Shown in pieces: positions 48,597 through 58,049 of a stretch of DNA of 64,000 bases. A program made the position numbers and the translations under genes. Origin of the DNA: Fibrobacterota bacterium (GTDB lineage: Bacteria > Fibrobacterota > Fibrobacteria > UBA11236). The DNA lies in the NCBI GenBank assembly GCA_028287505.1, contig JAQBPN010000067.1, forward strand, positions 1 through 64,000, read 5' to 3'. The notes under the pieces were generated by a model. The model was not told the DNA's origin. It ran no database searches and was given only the letters and a program-made list of their open reading frames with translations. Numbering within the stretch: position 1 is the first letter of the stretch; each line of letters begins with the position of its first letter.

Positions 48597-51584
48597 TCAG
48601 GGATCTATCGAAAAGGCCCCGCTGTTGCCGTTGATGCCGGAGTTGAGGCGGCTGATGACCTTGACGAAATAATCCTGCCGGACCGGCAAACCCGAAGGCA
48701 CCGTGAAAGCATAGGAACCCGTACCGGCGGTGAGATTGGCGATAACGGTCTGCACTATGCCGTCGCCGTTGTAGAGGAAGATGTCCACGCTACCGCGGAT
48801 GCCCGCCGGATCGGTCCATTGGATGGCCAACGTTTCGCCGCCATGGACCACGGAAGCGGCGGCCGGAGCCGTGACCGTGTACTTGTAATCGGCGGGATCG
48901 ACTTCCTTGATCTCGAATCCGTAGCTTCCGATATTGCCCGTACCCGAGGAGTAGGGTCCCACCGATACGGAATGAATCCCGGTCGCGGGACAGACCCAGG
49001 CGATGGCATTCACCGAATCCGCGCCGCCGACCTTGGAATTGGAAAGCAGAAAGGCCGTTCCCAGGCCGGAATACAAACGCATGGTGGTGGGCACGGCCGC
49101 TTCCGAAGTCGCCTGGATGAGATAGAGCATTTGCGCCTTCGCGTCGAAGCGCAGCCAATCCACGTCATGATAACTCAAGGACAGCTGCACCCGGCCGGAA
49201 TTGGGAGCCACCGTCTTCGCGGCCGAAGAGGTATCGTTCGGTTCCAGCGTATCCGGCGCCATGCCGCTCACGGAGAAGAAAGAGCTGTGCCCGAATATCT
49301 GCACGTTGTAGCCGCTGGTCATGCGAAGGCGGTAGTTCCCGCCCGTAGCCAGGCCGGTCTGGATGGAGGCGGTGTAGGCGCCGTTGTTGGAGACGGAAGG
49401 CGCGACCGCTTGCACCAGGAGATTGTCGCGATAAAGCGCAATGGTGACGTAGGCCCCGAAGAGCAAGGTATCCGGAACCCAGGTTATGGGATAGGAATTG
49501 CCGGCGGCCCAGACCGTGGCCGTGTCCGGGGACGTGAACTTCACCGGGAAACCGGAAGAGGTGGAGTCGTAAGCGATGAGCCTGACCGAATAACTCCCCA
49601 GCGAGCCGCTCTGGTTGACTCGCAGGTAATACGGCCCTGAATAGGCGGAGGTGAAAGGCAAGGCGAATTGGGAGCCGCTCTGGGTGGCCACTTGGGTCCC
49701 GAGGGAATCCAGGATGTAGGCGTAGAGGTAGAAGGAAGCCGCCCCGCCGAAGGATGCGAGATATTTCTTCCCCTTCTCCGCGTCGATGCGGATCCAATCC
49801 TGATCGCCGGCCGTAAGGTTGCGGGACTGGGCGGCGCCGTCCAGGCCGATCGTCTTGGCCGCGCCTTTGGAATTGTCCGGCTCATAGGCATCCGGCGTGG
49901 CCCCGCTGATGGTGAAGAATGGGCTGTAAGCGTATATCTGCGAGCTGGAAGAAGTGGACATGCGGATGCGGTAACGATCGGATGTGGAGATGCCGCTCAG
50001 GATGCTGATGGGATATTCCCCGGTGTTGGGGGCGGAGGAACCGATGGATTGGACCTGGGTGGTATCGTTATAGAGCGACAGGTTCACGTAGGCTCCGTAA
50101 TTCGCCGAGTCCGGGGTCCAGGCGACTTTGTAATTCGAACCCGCGGACCAGACGGTCTTGGCATCCGGGGAGGAAAAGGTGATCGGGAAAGCCGATTGCA
50201 GGGAATCGAATTCGGCGACGGAAACGGCGTACGGCCCGTAGCCTGAGGAGGAGGATCCGGAGGAAACGATCCGGACATGATATCGGCCCGCATAGGCGGG
50301 GGCGAGAATGATGGGCGTGACGGAGCCGGAGGATGAGCTGGTCACGTTGACTCCGGCGCTGTCGGTCACGTAGACATAGAGGGACAGGCTGGAATGGACG
50401 CTGATCAGGTATTTCTTGCCCGTAGCGGTAGCGAACCGCATCCAATCCGTATCCAGTTGAGTGAGCGTATGCTGCTGGGATTTGCCGTCGACGGCGATGG
50501 GCTTGGCCAGCTTGAGGCTGTCGTCTTTTTCATATTCGTCCGGATCCGTGCCCTTGACGCTGAAGTAGGCCGAGTAGGCGAAGATGCCTGGATCCGACAC
50601 GCTCGCCAGCTTGATGCGATACCGGGAGGAAGTGGGGATTCCGCCAGCGACGGACCAGTTGGTGGAATCCGAGGTGGCGAGGGCGGAGGAACTCACGTTG
50701 CTGACCAGGGTGGAGTCGCGGTAGAGCGCGATGGAGACGTAGGTTCCGAGATTGCCCGTGACGGTCCAGGTGGTTTTGGAAGCGACGCCGGCGATCAGGG
50801 TATCGCCGCTGCGCGGGAACCCCACCGTGATCGACCCGTTGTACGTGGAGGCGATGCGGAAGGCCGGGCTCAGGGCCGAAATGCCCGGATCGACCGCGCT
50901 ATAGACCCGGATATGGAAATCGTTTCCGGAACCCTGGGTGGATTTGGTGCCCGACCACGTGTAGGATCCCGTGTTGGAGGAGAAAGTGGTGATGGAACGG
51001 GAGAGGGATGTGTCCTTGTAGAGTTGGATGCCCACCGAGGTCCCGATGGCGCCGGTGGACTTCCATTGGATGGCATAGGCGGAGTCCATCTTGACCTCCG
51101 CATCGGCCGCGGGGGAAGTGACGGCGAGGCTGCCGGTGTAGCTGGAATAGACGGAGAACGATTGGCTATAGTCCCATTTGGCCGTATCCGCGGCGCAGGT
51201 GAACCGCAAGCGGTAGCCCGATCCGGATCCGAACAGGTATCCGCTCGTCGACTTGGCCAAGGGAACGTTCCAGGAGTAGGTGGTCGAACCGGCCGGCAGG
51301 TTTGCCAGGGTCGCCAGCATGCGGCTCCCCTGATACAGGGAAATGACGACCGCCGAAGACACCAAGGAATCGGAAACGCTCCAGTCCACCTTGTAGGTGG
51401 AATCCAGGAAGAGCCGGGAAACGGCGGATGGGGAGCTGACGAAGTAATAGCCGTGGTAGGTGTCTCCCGGCACGCCCGTCGCGCTCTTATCGCTCGAGAA
51501 CAAGCAGCCCTGGATGGATACGGCGATGAGGACGCCGGCAATGATTGCCGCCGCCGCGCCTGGAAGAATTCTTTTGAATCTCAT
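48597..51584 (-). CDS. Very large lipoprotein with alternating KNH-like and PPC-like modules
   Basis: The 995-residue protein has a lipoprotein signal ending SIQGC. The rest is Ser/Thr/Tyr-rich. It contains repeated Kre9/KNH-type Ig modules (pattern SxDTL/VWxAGxxYxIxWxxD...GAYVxISLYxD...R-Y-R-I-R-M) and three PPC-like modules with DPDxYExDDSxxxAKxIxxDGxxQxxxLxxxDxDWxRFxAxxGKxYL. Both module types occur in secreted hydrolases and adhesins as carriers. No catalytic domain is visible. It likely forms a long surface filament or adhesive. The start is placed at ATG 51584 (MRFKRILPG). Confidence 0.85.
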   Translation of the reverse strand: MRFKRILPGAAAAIIAGVLIAVSIQGCLFSSDKSATGVPGDTYHGYYFVSSPSAVSRLFLDSTYKVDWSVSDSLVSSAVVISLYQGSRMLATLANLPAGSTTYSWNVPLAKSTSGYLFGSGSGYRLRFTCAADTAKWDYSQSFSVYSSYTGSLAVTSPAADAEVKMDSAYAIQWKSTGAIGTSVGIQLYKDTSLSRSITTFSSNTGSYTWSGTKSTQGSGNDFHIRVYSAVDPGISALSPAFRIASTYNGSITVGFPRSGDTLIAGVASKTTWTVTGNLGTYVSIALYRDSTLVSNVSSSALATSDSTNWSVAGGIPTSSRYRIKLASVSDPGIFAYSAYFSVKGTDPDEYEKDDSLKLAKPIAVDGKSQQHTLTQLDTDWMRFATATGKKYLISVHSSLSLYVYVTDSAGVNVTSSSSGSVTPIILAPAYAGRYHVRIVSSGSSSSGYGPYAVSVAEFDSLQSAFPITFSSPDAKTVWSAGSNYKVAWTPDSANYGAYVNLSLYNDTTQVQSIGSSAPNTGEYPISILSGISTSDRYRIRMSTSSSSQIYAYSPFFTISGATPDAYEPDNSKGAAKTIGLDGAAQSRNLTAGDQDWIRIDAEKGKKYLASFGGAASFYLYAYILDSLGTQVATQSGSQFALPFTSAYSGPYYLRVNQSGSLGSYSVRLIAYDSTSSGFPVKFTSPDTATVWAAGNSYPITWVPDTLLFGAYVTIALYRDNLLVQAVAPSVSNNGAYTASIQTGLATGGNYRLRMTSGYNVQIFGHSSFFSVSGMAPDTLEPNDTSSAAKTVAPNSGRVQLSLSYHDVDWLRFDAKAQMLYLIQATSEAAVPTTMRLYSGLGTAFLLSNSKVGGADSVNAIAWVCPATGIHSVSVGPYSSGTGNIGSYGFEIKEVDPADYKYTVTAPAAASVVHGGETLAIQWTDPAGIRGSVDIFLYNGDGIVQTVIANLTAGTGSYAFTVPSGLPVRQDYFVKVISRLNSGINGNSGAFSIDP

Positions 51585-51676
51585 GTTCTGTTCCCGCGGT
51601 TCTGGTTGTAACAAATCTAATTATCCAATAATCGTTTCGAATCCGCCCGGGCCGCCTTGGTAGTATCTTTCCGGGA

Positions 51677-52738
51677 ATGACGCCCGGCACGAAATGGAAC
51701 CGCAGGTTACGCGCCGGAACAGCCATGGCGGCGTTCGCCATCGCGGCGCTGCGGATGCCGGCAGGGGCGCAGACCAGCTCTCCCCTGGCGTCCCATTGGG
51801 GAGCGTCCGACTATCCCGAATTCAAGCGGGGCTTCCAGTCCGGCATGACCTTTTTGTCCTTCACGGAATACGATTCGGAAGGCCGCCGTTTCGGGGAGAC
51901 GCGCACGGACTCTTCCGCCGCGCCGCCCTATCCGGAATCCATGGGGTTCAACTTCCTGTCCCTGGCCTACGGAAACCACGTGAACTCCCGGTCCGCGGAA
52001 TTGTCGAACATGATGTACCGCTATACCGCCTCCCTGGGATTGAACGCGGATCAATTCACGGAGTTCTACCAGAACGACGTCATCCACAAGGGCTATCGCG
52101 CCATCCCTCCCGTTCCCCGGGACCGCGTGAGGTGCGAGGATCCGCTCAGGCTTGGATGCGCGGAATTCGCCGTGGGCGGCGAGATCTTCTACCGGTTCAC
52201 GAATATCGAATTGGAAGACAAACTGAAATTCTACAGTTCGAACTTCTTCGTGGGCGTGGGGACCTCCCTGGGATCCCCCCTGATGGAAGGATACGTGGAA
52301 TTGGGGGTTTCCAAGCTTCCGACCCTGGTGACCACGGAATACCTGGGAATCAGGGTAGCGGGCATGATACGGGTGGGAGGCATCCTGCAAAGTCCCTTCC
52401 GGGATACCCGTTTCGACAAGCTCGCTCCGGGATATTATCTGGTCCAGGGCGGAATCGAAAGCATCCTGTTGGAAAAGATCTATCGGATCATCCTGAGCAA
52501 CAACTTCACCTACCATTCCGGGCTTTTCGTGGACGACCAGGGCAGGGAGATCCGGGAACTGTTCTGGACCGTGGGCATCGACATCGATTCCTTCTACTTC
52601 GAAACCTTCAATGACATGCTGGGCGGAACCGACTTCGGGCCCACTTTCGGCGGGCGTTTCTACTGGGACATCGAAAAGCCGGGCCGGATCCTGGGCGCCA
52701 TCGAAACCTTCGTCCAGAACCTGAACGGAAGCAGATGA
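51677..52738 (+). CDS. Hypothetical exported protein, possible outer-membrane barrel
   Basis: The 353-residue protein has a signal peptide (...AALRMPAGA-Q). The mature part alternates hydrophobic/aromatic and polar residues (GMTFLSFTEYDSEG, FNFLSLAYGNHVNSRS, YYLVQGGIESILLEKIYRIILSNNFTYHSGLF), consistent with beta strands of a barrel. A Cys pair (RCEDPLRLGC) probably forms a disulphide. I do not recognise the family. Its stop codon overlaps the next gene's ATG (ATGA), so the two are coupled. The opposite strand neighbour is the large KNH/PPC lipoprotein, whose start is ~90 bases away. Confidence 0.75.
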   Translation: MTPGTKWNRRLRAGTAMAAFAIAALRMPAGAQTSSPLASHWGASDYPEFKRGFQSGMTFLSFTEYDSEGRRFGETRTDSSAAPPYPESMGFNFLSLAYGNHVNSRSAELSNMMYRYTASLGLNADQFTEFYQNDVIHKGYRAIPPVPRDRVRCEDPLRLGCAEFAVGGEIFYRFTNIELEDKLKFYSSNFFVGVGTSLGSPLMEGYVELGVSKLPTLVTTEYLGIRVAGMIRVGGILQSPFRDTRFDKLAPGYYLVQGGIESILLEKIYRIILSNNFTYHSGLFVDDQGREIRELFWTVGIDIDSFYFETFNDMLGGTDFGPTFGGRFYWDIEKPGRILGAIETFVQNLNGSR

Positions 52739-53373
52739 GAACCTTCCTCGTGCTCGCCACGGCGCTTTTTTTCCAGGCCTGCGGCGCCGGTCTCTTCCAC
52801 GGGGACCGCGTGACCGTGGACCGGGATTTCATCTACCTGGACGATCCGGTCTTCCTGCAAAGCAAAAGCGCGTATGGGCAGAGGAACCAGGGATTCTTTT
52901 CCTTCCAGCTCCCGATCTTTTTCAATGCCAACCCGCAGGATTCCCTGAGGTTCGGCCCGGGCGCCGTTTCCGTCGCGGCGGCGGCGCCGGTTTCTCCCCG
53001 GAGCGACTCGGCAGGTCCCGATGGCCGCGGACGGATATCCTGTCTGGTGGATACGGGCGGCATGCTCGCGGATCCGGCCGCCATCGGAAAGAGGTTCCAG
53101 GATTCCGGCCGGACCCTGGTGCTTTCGCCCGGGCGCGGCGGCAATGCCAAGGTCGATTTGAACTTCTATTGCAAGAGTTACGACCCGCCCTGGGGCAGGA
53201 CGGACACATTGTTCCTGGCCTTCCGGAAAAACGCCGGAACGGAAGGATTCAAGGACGTCGCCATGTCCCTCCCGTTTCATGTAAGTTACCGTGGTCCGGT
53301 GGTTTCCATCATGGTGGGCCTCGGCCTGCTCTATCTGTTCACCCAGGCGGGTGTGTTGATCTCCGGGAGCTGA
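52735..53373 (+). CDS. Lipoprotein with C-terminal membrane helix, coupled to the barrel-like gene
   Basis: The 212-residue product starts MRTFLVLATALFFQAC, with a lipobox-like Cys16 in place of a normal signal. A hydrophobic segment near the end (VVSIMVGLGLLYLFTQAGVLI) could be a membrane helix. The middle is beta-rich with an Ala/Ser/Pro-rich linker (~90-105) and two Cys. The family is unknown. Coupling by ATGA to the upstream exported protein suggests that they work together at the envelope. Confidence 0.7.
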   Translation: MRTFLVLATALFFQACGAGLFHGDRVTVDRDFIYLDDPVFLQSKSAYGQRNQGFFSFQLPIFFNANPQDSLRFGPGAVSVAAAAPVSPRSDSAGPDGRGRISCLVDTGGMLADPAAIGKRFQDSGRTLVLSPGRGGNAKVDLNFYCKSYDPPWGRTDTLFLAFRKNAGTEGFKDVAMSLPFHVSYRGPVVSIMVGLGLLYLFTQAGVLISGS

Positions 53374-53432
53374 GGGATGCGCCGGGATGAACATCGGTTT
53401 CCAATTCCCGGGCCACGCACGTCATAGTCCTC

Positions 53433-53753
53433 ATGGGCGAAGCGAATCCATTTCCGGCCGAAGCGGCGATTTCGGATAAGCGGAGGTTGCGCGGCCCGCT
53501 TATCGCTTTTTTCGCATTGATCCTGATCTTGTGCAATTTGGGTTCCATAACCGTAGCGGGGATTTCCTTTTACCAGCAACGCATTTCGCCGGTTCTGGGA
53601 ATCCATTGCAGCTACGCCCATGCCATGAATGCGGAAAGCTGCAGCGCCTTCACGAAAAGAACCATCGCCGAACGCGGCATTTTCCGCGGGCTGCCTTTGG
53701 CCATGCAAAGATTCCGGGCTTGCGCGCGCACCGGAAAAGGAGATCTACCATGA
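53433..53753 (+). CDS. YidD-like membrane protein insertion factor (variant)
   Basis: The 106-residue protein has one hydrophobic helix (LIAFFALILILCNLGSITV) and then a segment with the YidD pattern: FYQQRISPVLGIHCSYAHAMNAESCSAFTKRTIAERGIFRGLPLAMQRFRAC. Compared with normal YidD (SP-x-x-x-x-x-CR-x-x-PTCS-x-Y), the RF-P-T part is altered (CSYAHAMNAESCSAF), but the Cys spacing is similar. YidD assists YidC in membrane-protein insertion. It is coupled by ATGA to an LRR gene and is not next to rpmH/rnpA/yidC, which suggests a specialised paralogue. Confidence 0.7.
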   Translation: MGEANPFPAEAAISDKRRLRGPLIAFFALILILCNLGSITVAGISFYQQRISPVLGIHCSYAHAMNAESCSAFTKRTIAERGIFRGLPLAMQRFRACARTGKGDLP

Positions 53754-54610
53754 CTACGCAATCCACCGGCCTTAAATCCTGCCTGTCCGCGGTGAAGATC
53801 GCCAACGCGTTGATGTCCCTGGTGATCGCGTCCGTCTTCGGCGTGCTGCTTCTCGCCAGCCTGAATTGTTCCGCTCCCCTTGAGCCGGCGCCGGGCACCG
53901 CCCTGCTGCCCGAGGATTCCCTGGCCATCGCCTCCATCCTCAAGGCCAACAAACAGCCCTGGCCGAAGACGCTCGTTCCGGGGCGCAACGCCTCGGGCCG
54001 CGCCACCAGTCTCAATCTTTCTTTTTTCGGACTCGATACCATTCCGCCGTCCATCGGAGACCTTACGGCACTGACGGGGCTGGATTTGGGCAACAACCGG
54101 ATCCACAGCCTTCCCCAGGAAGTGGAAGCCCTTACCGAACTCACCTATCTGAATCTCGGCAACAATCAACTCGCTTCGCTTCCCGATGGGTTCCGCATCG
54201 CCCATCTATACTATATCGATTTGACCCGGAACCGGATTTCCGCCCTGCCCACCAACGTGGACGTCACCGGTCTGACCGTATTGCTCCTCGACAGCAATCT
54301 GATCCATTCCCTGCCTCCCGATTTCAAATACCTGCAGGCTCTCACCACGCTGGGCCTGAGCGGCAATCTGCTGGACAGCCTTCCGTCCGACATAAACGTC
54401 CTGGGCGCCTTGAAGCGGCTGAATGTGTCCGGCAATGCGTTGCAAACGCTTCCGCCGGGCCTGATGGATTTGCAATTCGACTATCTCAATGTCGGGTCCA
54501 ACCGGATCTGCTTCTCCGATGCGACCCATCCCGATTCGTCCGACGGGGCCATGGCCCTGTGGCTGGACGGCGTAGACAGGGATTGGCGCGCCACGCAGAA
54601 GTGCAAATGA
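53750..54610 (+). CDS. Leucine-rich-repeat protein with N-terminal membrane segment
   Basis: The 286-residue protein has a hydrophobic N-terminal stretch (LMSLVIASVFGVLLLASLNC). The Cys there is preceded by Asn, so it is not a standard lipobox, and an N-terminal anchor is likely. About seven LRRs follow with the L-x-x-L-x-L-x-x-N-x-L-x-x-L-P pattern (for example LTGLDLGNNRIHSLPQEV, LTYLNLGNNQLASLPDGF). These repeats form a solenoid for protein binding. A Cys-rich cap (ICFSD...QKCK) closes it. AAAGGAG precedes the ATG, which overlaps the stop of the YidD-like gene. Confidence 0.85.
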   Translation: MTTQSTGLKSCLSAVKIANALMSLVIASVFGVLLLASLNCSAPLEPAPGTALLPEDSLAIASILKANKQPWPKTLVPGRNASGRATSLNLSFFGLDTIPPSIGDLTALTGLDLGNNRIHSLPQEVEALTELTYLNLGNNQLASLPDGFRIAHLYYIDLTRNRISALPTNVDVTGLTVLLLDSNLIHSLPPDFKYLQALTTLGLSGNLLDSLPSDINVLGALKRLNVSGNALQTLPPGLMDLQFDYLNVGSNRICFSDATHPDSSDGAMALWLDGVDRDWRATQKCK

Positions 54611-54890
54611 TCGACGGCTGATGGGCAGTATCTGACACTGGTTCAGGTTTACCAACCTCTTCTTGATGGCGCAGCCCGGGTTCTCCGCCACTGAAATCTT
54701 GAATCCAAGGCAAACGCGGCTGTTCTGAACTAACTTGGACCTGTTGAAAGAAAGCCTTGCGCGCGCCTTTGGAATGGGACACCATCAATGACTGGTATTC
54801 CCGGGTTCAGGCACACTTCAAGCAACCAAAATACCGCAATAACCGATAACGAAAGCGGATCGTGGTCAAGCAGCGATTCGAGGAACAAGC

Positions 54891-57512
54891 ATGAAAATCA
54901 ACCACATCCTTCTCTGCATTGTTGTTTGTTCGGGATGGGTCCATGGAAAAAAGGTTGCGGAAAATGATGCTCTCGATATCGGGCGCAGCTTCATAAGCCA
55001 AACCGGATCCGGCGCGCTCGGCAAAACGAACCATACCTCGATCGCCGCCGATTTGCGATTGATTTACACGGAACAATCCAGGCTACAAGGGAATGCGAAG
55101 ACCTCGCCGCCGACGGCCCTCTATTACATCCTTAGCGCCAAATCAAAAGGATTTGTCATTGTCTCGGGAGATGACAATGTCGCTCCGATTCTGGCCTACT
55201 CGGATGAGTCCGGATTCGATCCGGGCAGGATTCCGCCGAATGCCGCCAAGTGGATGGAGGGTTACAAAACCCGAATCCGCCATATCCTCCGGAACAATAT
55301 CCAGGCGACAAAGGGAATATCTGAGGATTGGAATAACCTGAGAGCCGGGCCCCTGGGGAAACGCTCGGCCCAATCCTCCGCCAACGGCGTTGATCCCTTG
55401 GTGAAGACGAAATGGAATCAAAGCCCTTATTACAATGAGTACGCCCCGGGGCTTGAGCCCGATCCCTCGGGCTGCGTGGCCACCGCAATGGTTCAGATCA
55501 TGAAATACTGGAACTATCCCGCCAACGGCGCGGGGTTCCATTCATACAATCATGAAAAATACGGCACATTATCGGCGAATTTCGGGAACGACACCTATCT
55601 ATGGGGCTCAATGCCCGACGTTGTCACAAGCCGGAATCCGGAGGTGGCGAAGATCATGCACGATGCCGGGATCAGCGTCGATATGCAATATGGGCCGGCG
55701 AACAGCGGGGGCAGCCGCGCCTGGGTGGTTAAATCCGACGGGGCGCAAAGCGCGGAAAATGCTTTGACAACCTATTTCAGCTACAAGAATACGCTCAAGG
55801 GAATAAAAAGAGCGTCCTATTCAAATGCCCAGTGGACGAGCAGTTTGAAGGGTGAGTTGGATGCTAGGCGGCCCGTATTATATGCGGGTTGGAGCGGCGC
55901 CGGCGGCGGGGGACATGCTTTTGTTTGTGACGGATACGATGCCAATGATTTTTTCCACTTCAATTGGGGGTGGGGCGGGGTGTATAACGGTTTTTTCTCC
56001 ATCGATAACATGAAACCGGACGGTATCGGCACCGGAGGAGGGTCTGGCGAATATAACGATCTCCAACAAGCGATTATCGGCATCGAGCCGCCGGCCACCA
56101 CGCTATCAACCGGCATGGCCCTTTATGCCCAAGTCACTCCGTCCGCCAGCGCCATTTACTATGGCGCCTCGTTCTCGGTATCGACAAACATCATCAACAA
56201 CGGCAATGGGTCATTCAACGGTGATTTCTGCGCGGCCATTTTCGATGATTCTTCCAATTTCATCGACTATGTGGAAACGATAACGGGAGCCGTATTGGCG
56301 CCTGGGAATGTCTATCAAAACAACCTGGTGTTTTCGAACCCCGGGCTGTTCACCATTCTGCCGCAAAGGTGTACCATCGGCATTTTTTATCGGCCTACGG
56401 GCGGAGAATGGGTCGCGGTTTCCCCGGCCGGGTCGTACACCAATTTTGCGCCCCTTGACGTGGTGAATCCCAGTCCGATCGAAATGTATTCAAGCATGAC
56501 AATCACGCCGGGCTCCGTTTTCACGCAAGGCACCCCCCTTTCCGTCAAAATGAACGTCCAAAATACCGGCTTAACCTCTTTTGTCGGCCAATACCAGCTC
56601 AACCTGTACAATCTGGACGGATCGTTTGCCGAGACGATAGGAACATACGATGAGAGCGCCGGTTTGGAACCGACCTTTGTCTATGGCGCTCCGTTCCTCA
56701 ACTTCAGCTCGAACATCGGCACCGTGAATCCGGGGACCTATTTGCTGTGCGTCGTCTATAAAGAAACTTCAGCCGCTGAATGGACGATAGTAGGCTCATC
56801 CCATTATAAAAATCCCGTGAAAATAATCGTGCAAGAAGCCCCCATGACGGCGGATCGCTTTGAGCCGAATGACAAAACGGCACAGGCTCGCGACCTCCCC
56901 GTCCTCTTCTCCGGTAATGTGGCCACAATAACCACGACGGGGGCAAGCATCCACAACGGGACGGATTACGATTACTATCGGATGACCTTGCCGTCAAACG
57001 GGAACTATAAGATCAGCGCAAGACTTAGGGACACCGATGATGACGCGAATCCCCTTACTCTGGACGGATTATTTTCCTACTCCACGGATAGCAACTCATG
57101 GTCGGATGCATATGATGATGTGATGCCCGACAGCGTACTCCTCTTGCGCGGAGGGGTGGTGTTCTTCCAGGTAGCGCCTCTTTTTTCGGGCAGCACGGGT
57201 ACTTACGCGCTTGAAATCAACGTTTCCATGAATGGTCTGGGTGTGAATAGGGATATTCTCGGACCCGGAACGTTCAAAATATTTCCCAATCCCGCCAAGG
57301 ACTTTGTCGCCGTCAATCTGAACGGTTTCAACAAGAGAATCGACAAAATTGAAATATTGGATTTGCATGGAAAAACCGGTTTTTCCGAAACAAATCAACG
57401 CAGCGATAAATTGCTCATGGTACCCTTGAAGAATCTCGGCGAAGGGCAATATTACCTGCAATTGCATGCAGACCATAAAACCTATACGCAAAAATTCAAG
57501 ATCGTCAAATGA
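54891..57512 (+). CDS. Secreted C10 (streptopain-type) cysteine peptidase with T9SS sorting domain
   Basis: The 873-residue protein has a signal peptide (MKINHILLCIVVCSGWVHG), a propeptide with the Spi-like pattern (ALYYILSAKSKGFVIVSGDDNVAPILAYSD at ~77-106) and a C10 domain with Cys195 (DPSGCVATAMVQ), His342 (GGGHAFVCDGYD) and HFNWGWGG. Ig-like and PPC-like modules follow. The last ~80 residues (FKIFPNPAKDFVAVNLNG ... IEILDLHGKTGFSE ... YYLQLHADHKTYTQKFKIVK) are a classic T9SS sorting domain. The sequence is visibly more AT-rich than its neighbours, which suggests transfer. GAGGAA precedes the ATG. Confidence 0.93.
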   Translation: MKINHILLCIVVCSGWVHGKKVAENDALDIGRSFISQTGSGALGKTNHTSIAADLRLIYTEQSRLQGNAKTSPPTALYYILSAKSKGFVIVSGDDNVAPILAYSDESGFDPGRIPPNAAKWMEGYKTRIRHILRNNIQATKGISEDWNNLRAGPLGKRSAQSSANGVDPLVKTKWNQSPYYNEYAPGLEPDPSGCVATAMVQIMKYWNYPANGAGFHSYNHEKYGTLSANFGNDTYLWGSMPDVVTSRNPEVAKIMHDAGISVDMQYGPANSGGSRAWVVKSDGAQSAENALTTYFSYKNTLKGIKRASYSNAQWTSSLKGELDARRPVLYAGWSGAGGGGHAFVCDGYDANDFFHFNWGWGGVYNGFFSIDNMKPDGIGTGGGSGEYNDLQQAIIGIEPPATTLSTGMALYAQVTPSASAIYYGASFSVSTNIINNGNGSFNGDFCAAIFDDSSNFIDYVETITGAVLAPGNVYQNNLVFSNPGLFTILPQRCTIGIFYRPTGGEWVAVSPAGSYTNFAPLDVVNPSPIEMYSSMTITPGSVFTQGTPLSVKMNVQNTGLTSFVGQYQLNLYNLDGSFAETIGTYDESAGLEPTFVYGAPFLNFSSNIGTVNPGTYLLCVVYKETSAAEWTIVGSSHYKNPVKIIVQEAPMTADRFEPNDKTAQARDLPVLFSGNVATITTTGASIHNGTDYDYYRMTLPSNGNYKISARLRDTDDDANPLTLDGLFSYSTDSNSWSDAYDDVMPDSVLLLRGGVVFFQVAPLFSGSTGTYALEINVSMNGLGVNRDILGPGTFKIFPNPAKDFVAVNLNGFNKRIDKIEILDLHGKTGFSETNQRSDKLLMVPLKNLGEGQYYLQLHADHKTYTQKFKIVK

Positions 57513-58021
57513 GGACCGTACTCATTGCATTCCTGCTGCTGCTCGGATCTTGCCGGACAACCGGCGGGAAAATACAACCAAACGGAAGTGGAATGGAAAA
57601 AGCATCGGCCCAAACCGGATCCGGACCCAAAGCGCTGGTCTATAAAACAGCCGGCGATTATGATCGGCTTGTGCCGGTCGGCTTATCAGACGATAAATCC
57701 GGAATCGTTTCCTACCCTCACCCAACCGATGTCAGAATCGGAGATCAATACCCGACCCCGACCAAACTGGCTGAAGGCTATTTATTGGACAACAGGGGAA
57801 TCGGGAAAAATGTCGCCTTCCTGAAACTGGCCTATGAGGATTATGGGAAACTCGAATCGACGCCATCCCTCAAGGAATTGTACGGTCTTATCATCGACAA
57901 ATCCCCGCTGGTCGAGCTTTGGGATTGCGGTTACAAGGACTCAAGCGGCGATTTGAAGGGTAAGCTCAACAAAATAATCGAAGACGGGAAACTCGCGGAC
58001 GCTTGCACCGCATTGAAATAG
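57509..58021 (+). CDS. Lipoprotein coupled to the C10 peptidase gene
   Basis: The 170-residue product starts MRTVLIAFLLLLGSC, a clear lipoprotein signal with Cys15. The mature part has the segment ALVYKTAGDYDRLVPVGLSDDKSGIVSYPHPTDV, which I recall from conserved Bacteroidota lipoproteins of unknown function, then short helices to ADACTALK. It overlaps the C10 peptidase stop (ATGA) and shares its lower GC. In streptococci and Bacteroides, C10 peptidases are often next to a dedicated inhibitor, so an inhibitor or chaperone role is possible, but no Spi-type motif is seen. Confidence 0.78.
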   Translation: MRTVLIAFLLLLGSCRTTGGKIQPNGSGMEKASAQTGSGPKALVYKTAGDYDRLVPVGLSDDKSGIVSYPHPTDVRIGDQYPTPTKLAEGYLLDNRGIGKNVAFLKLAYEDYGKLESTPSLKELYGLIIDKSPLVELWDCGYKDSSGDLKGKLNKIIEDGKLADACTALK

Positions 58022-58049
58022 CTGCTCTTCCCACTACAGCCCGGCTTTC

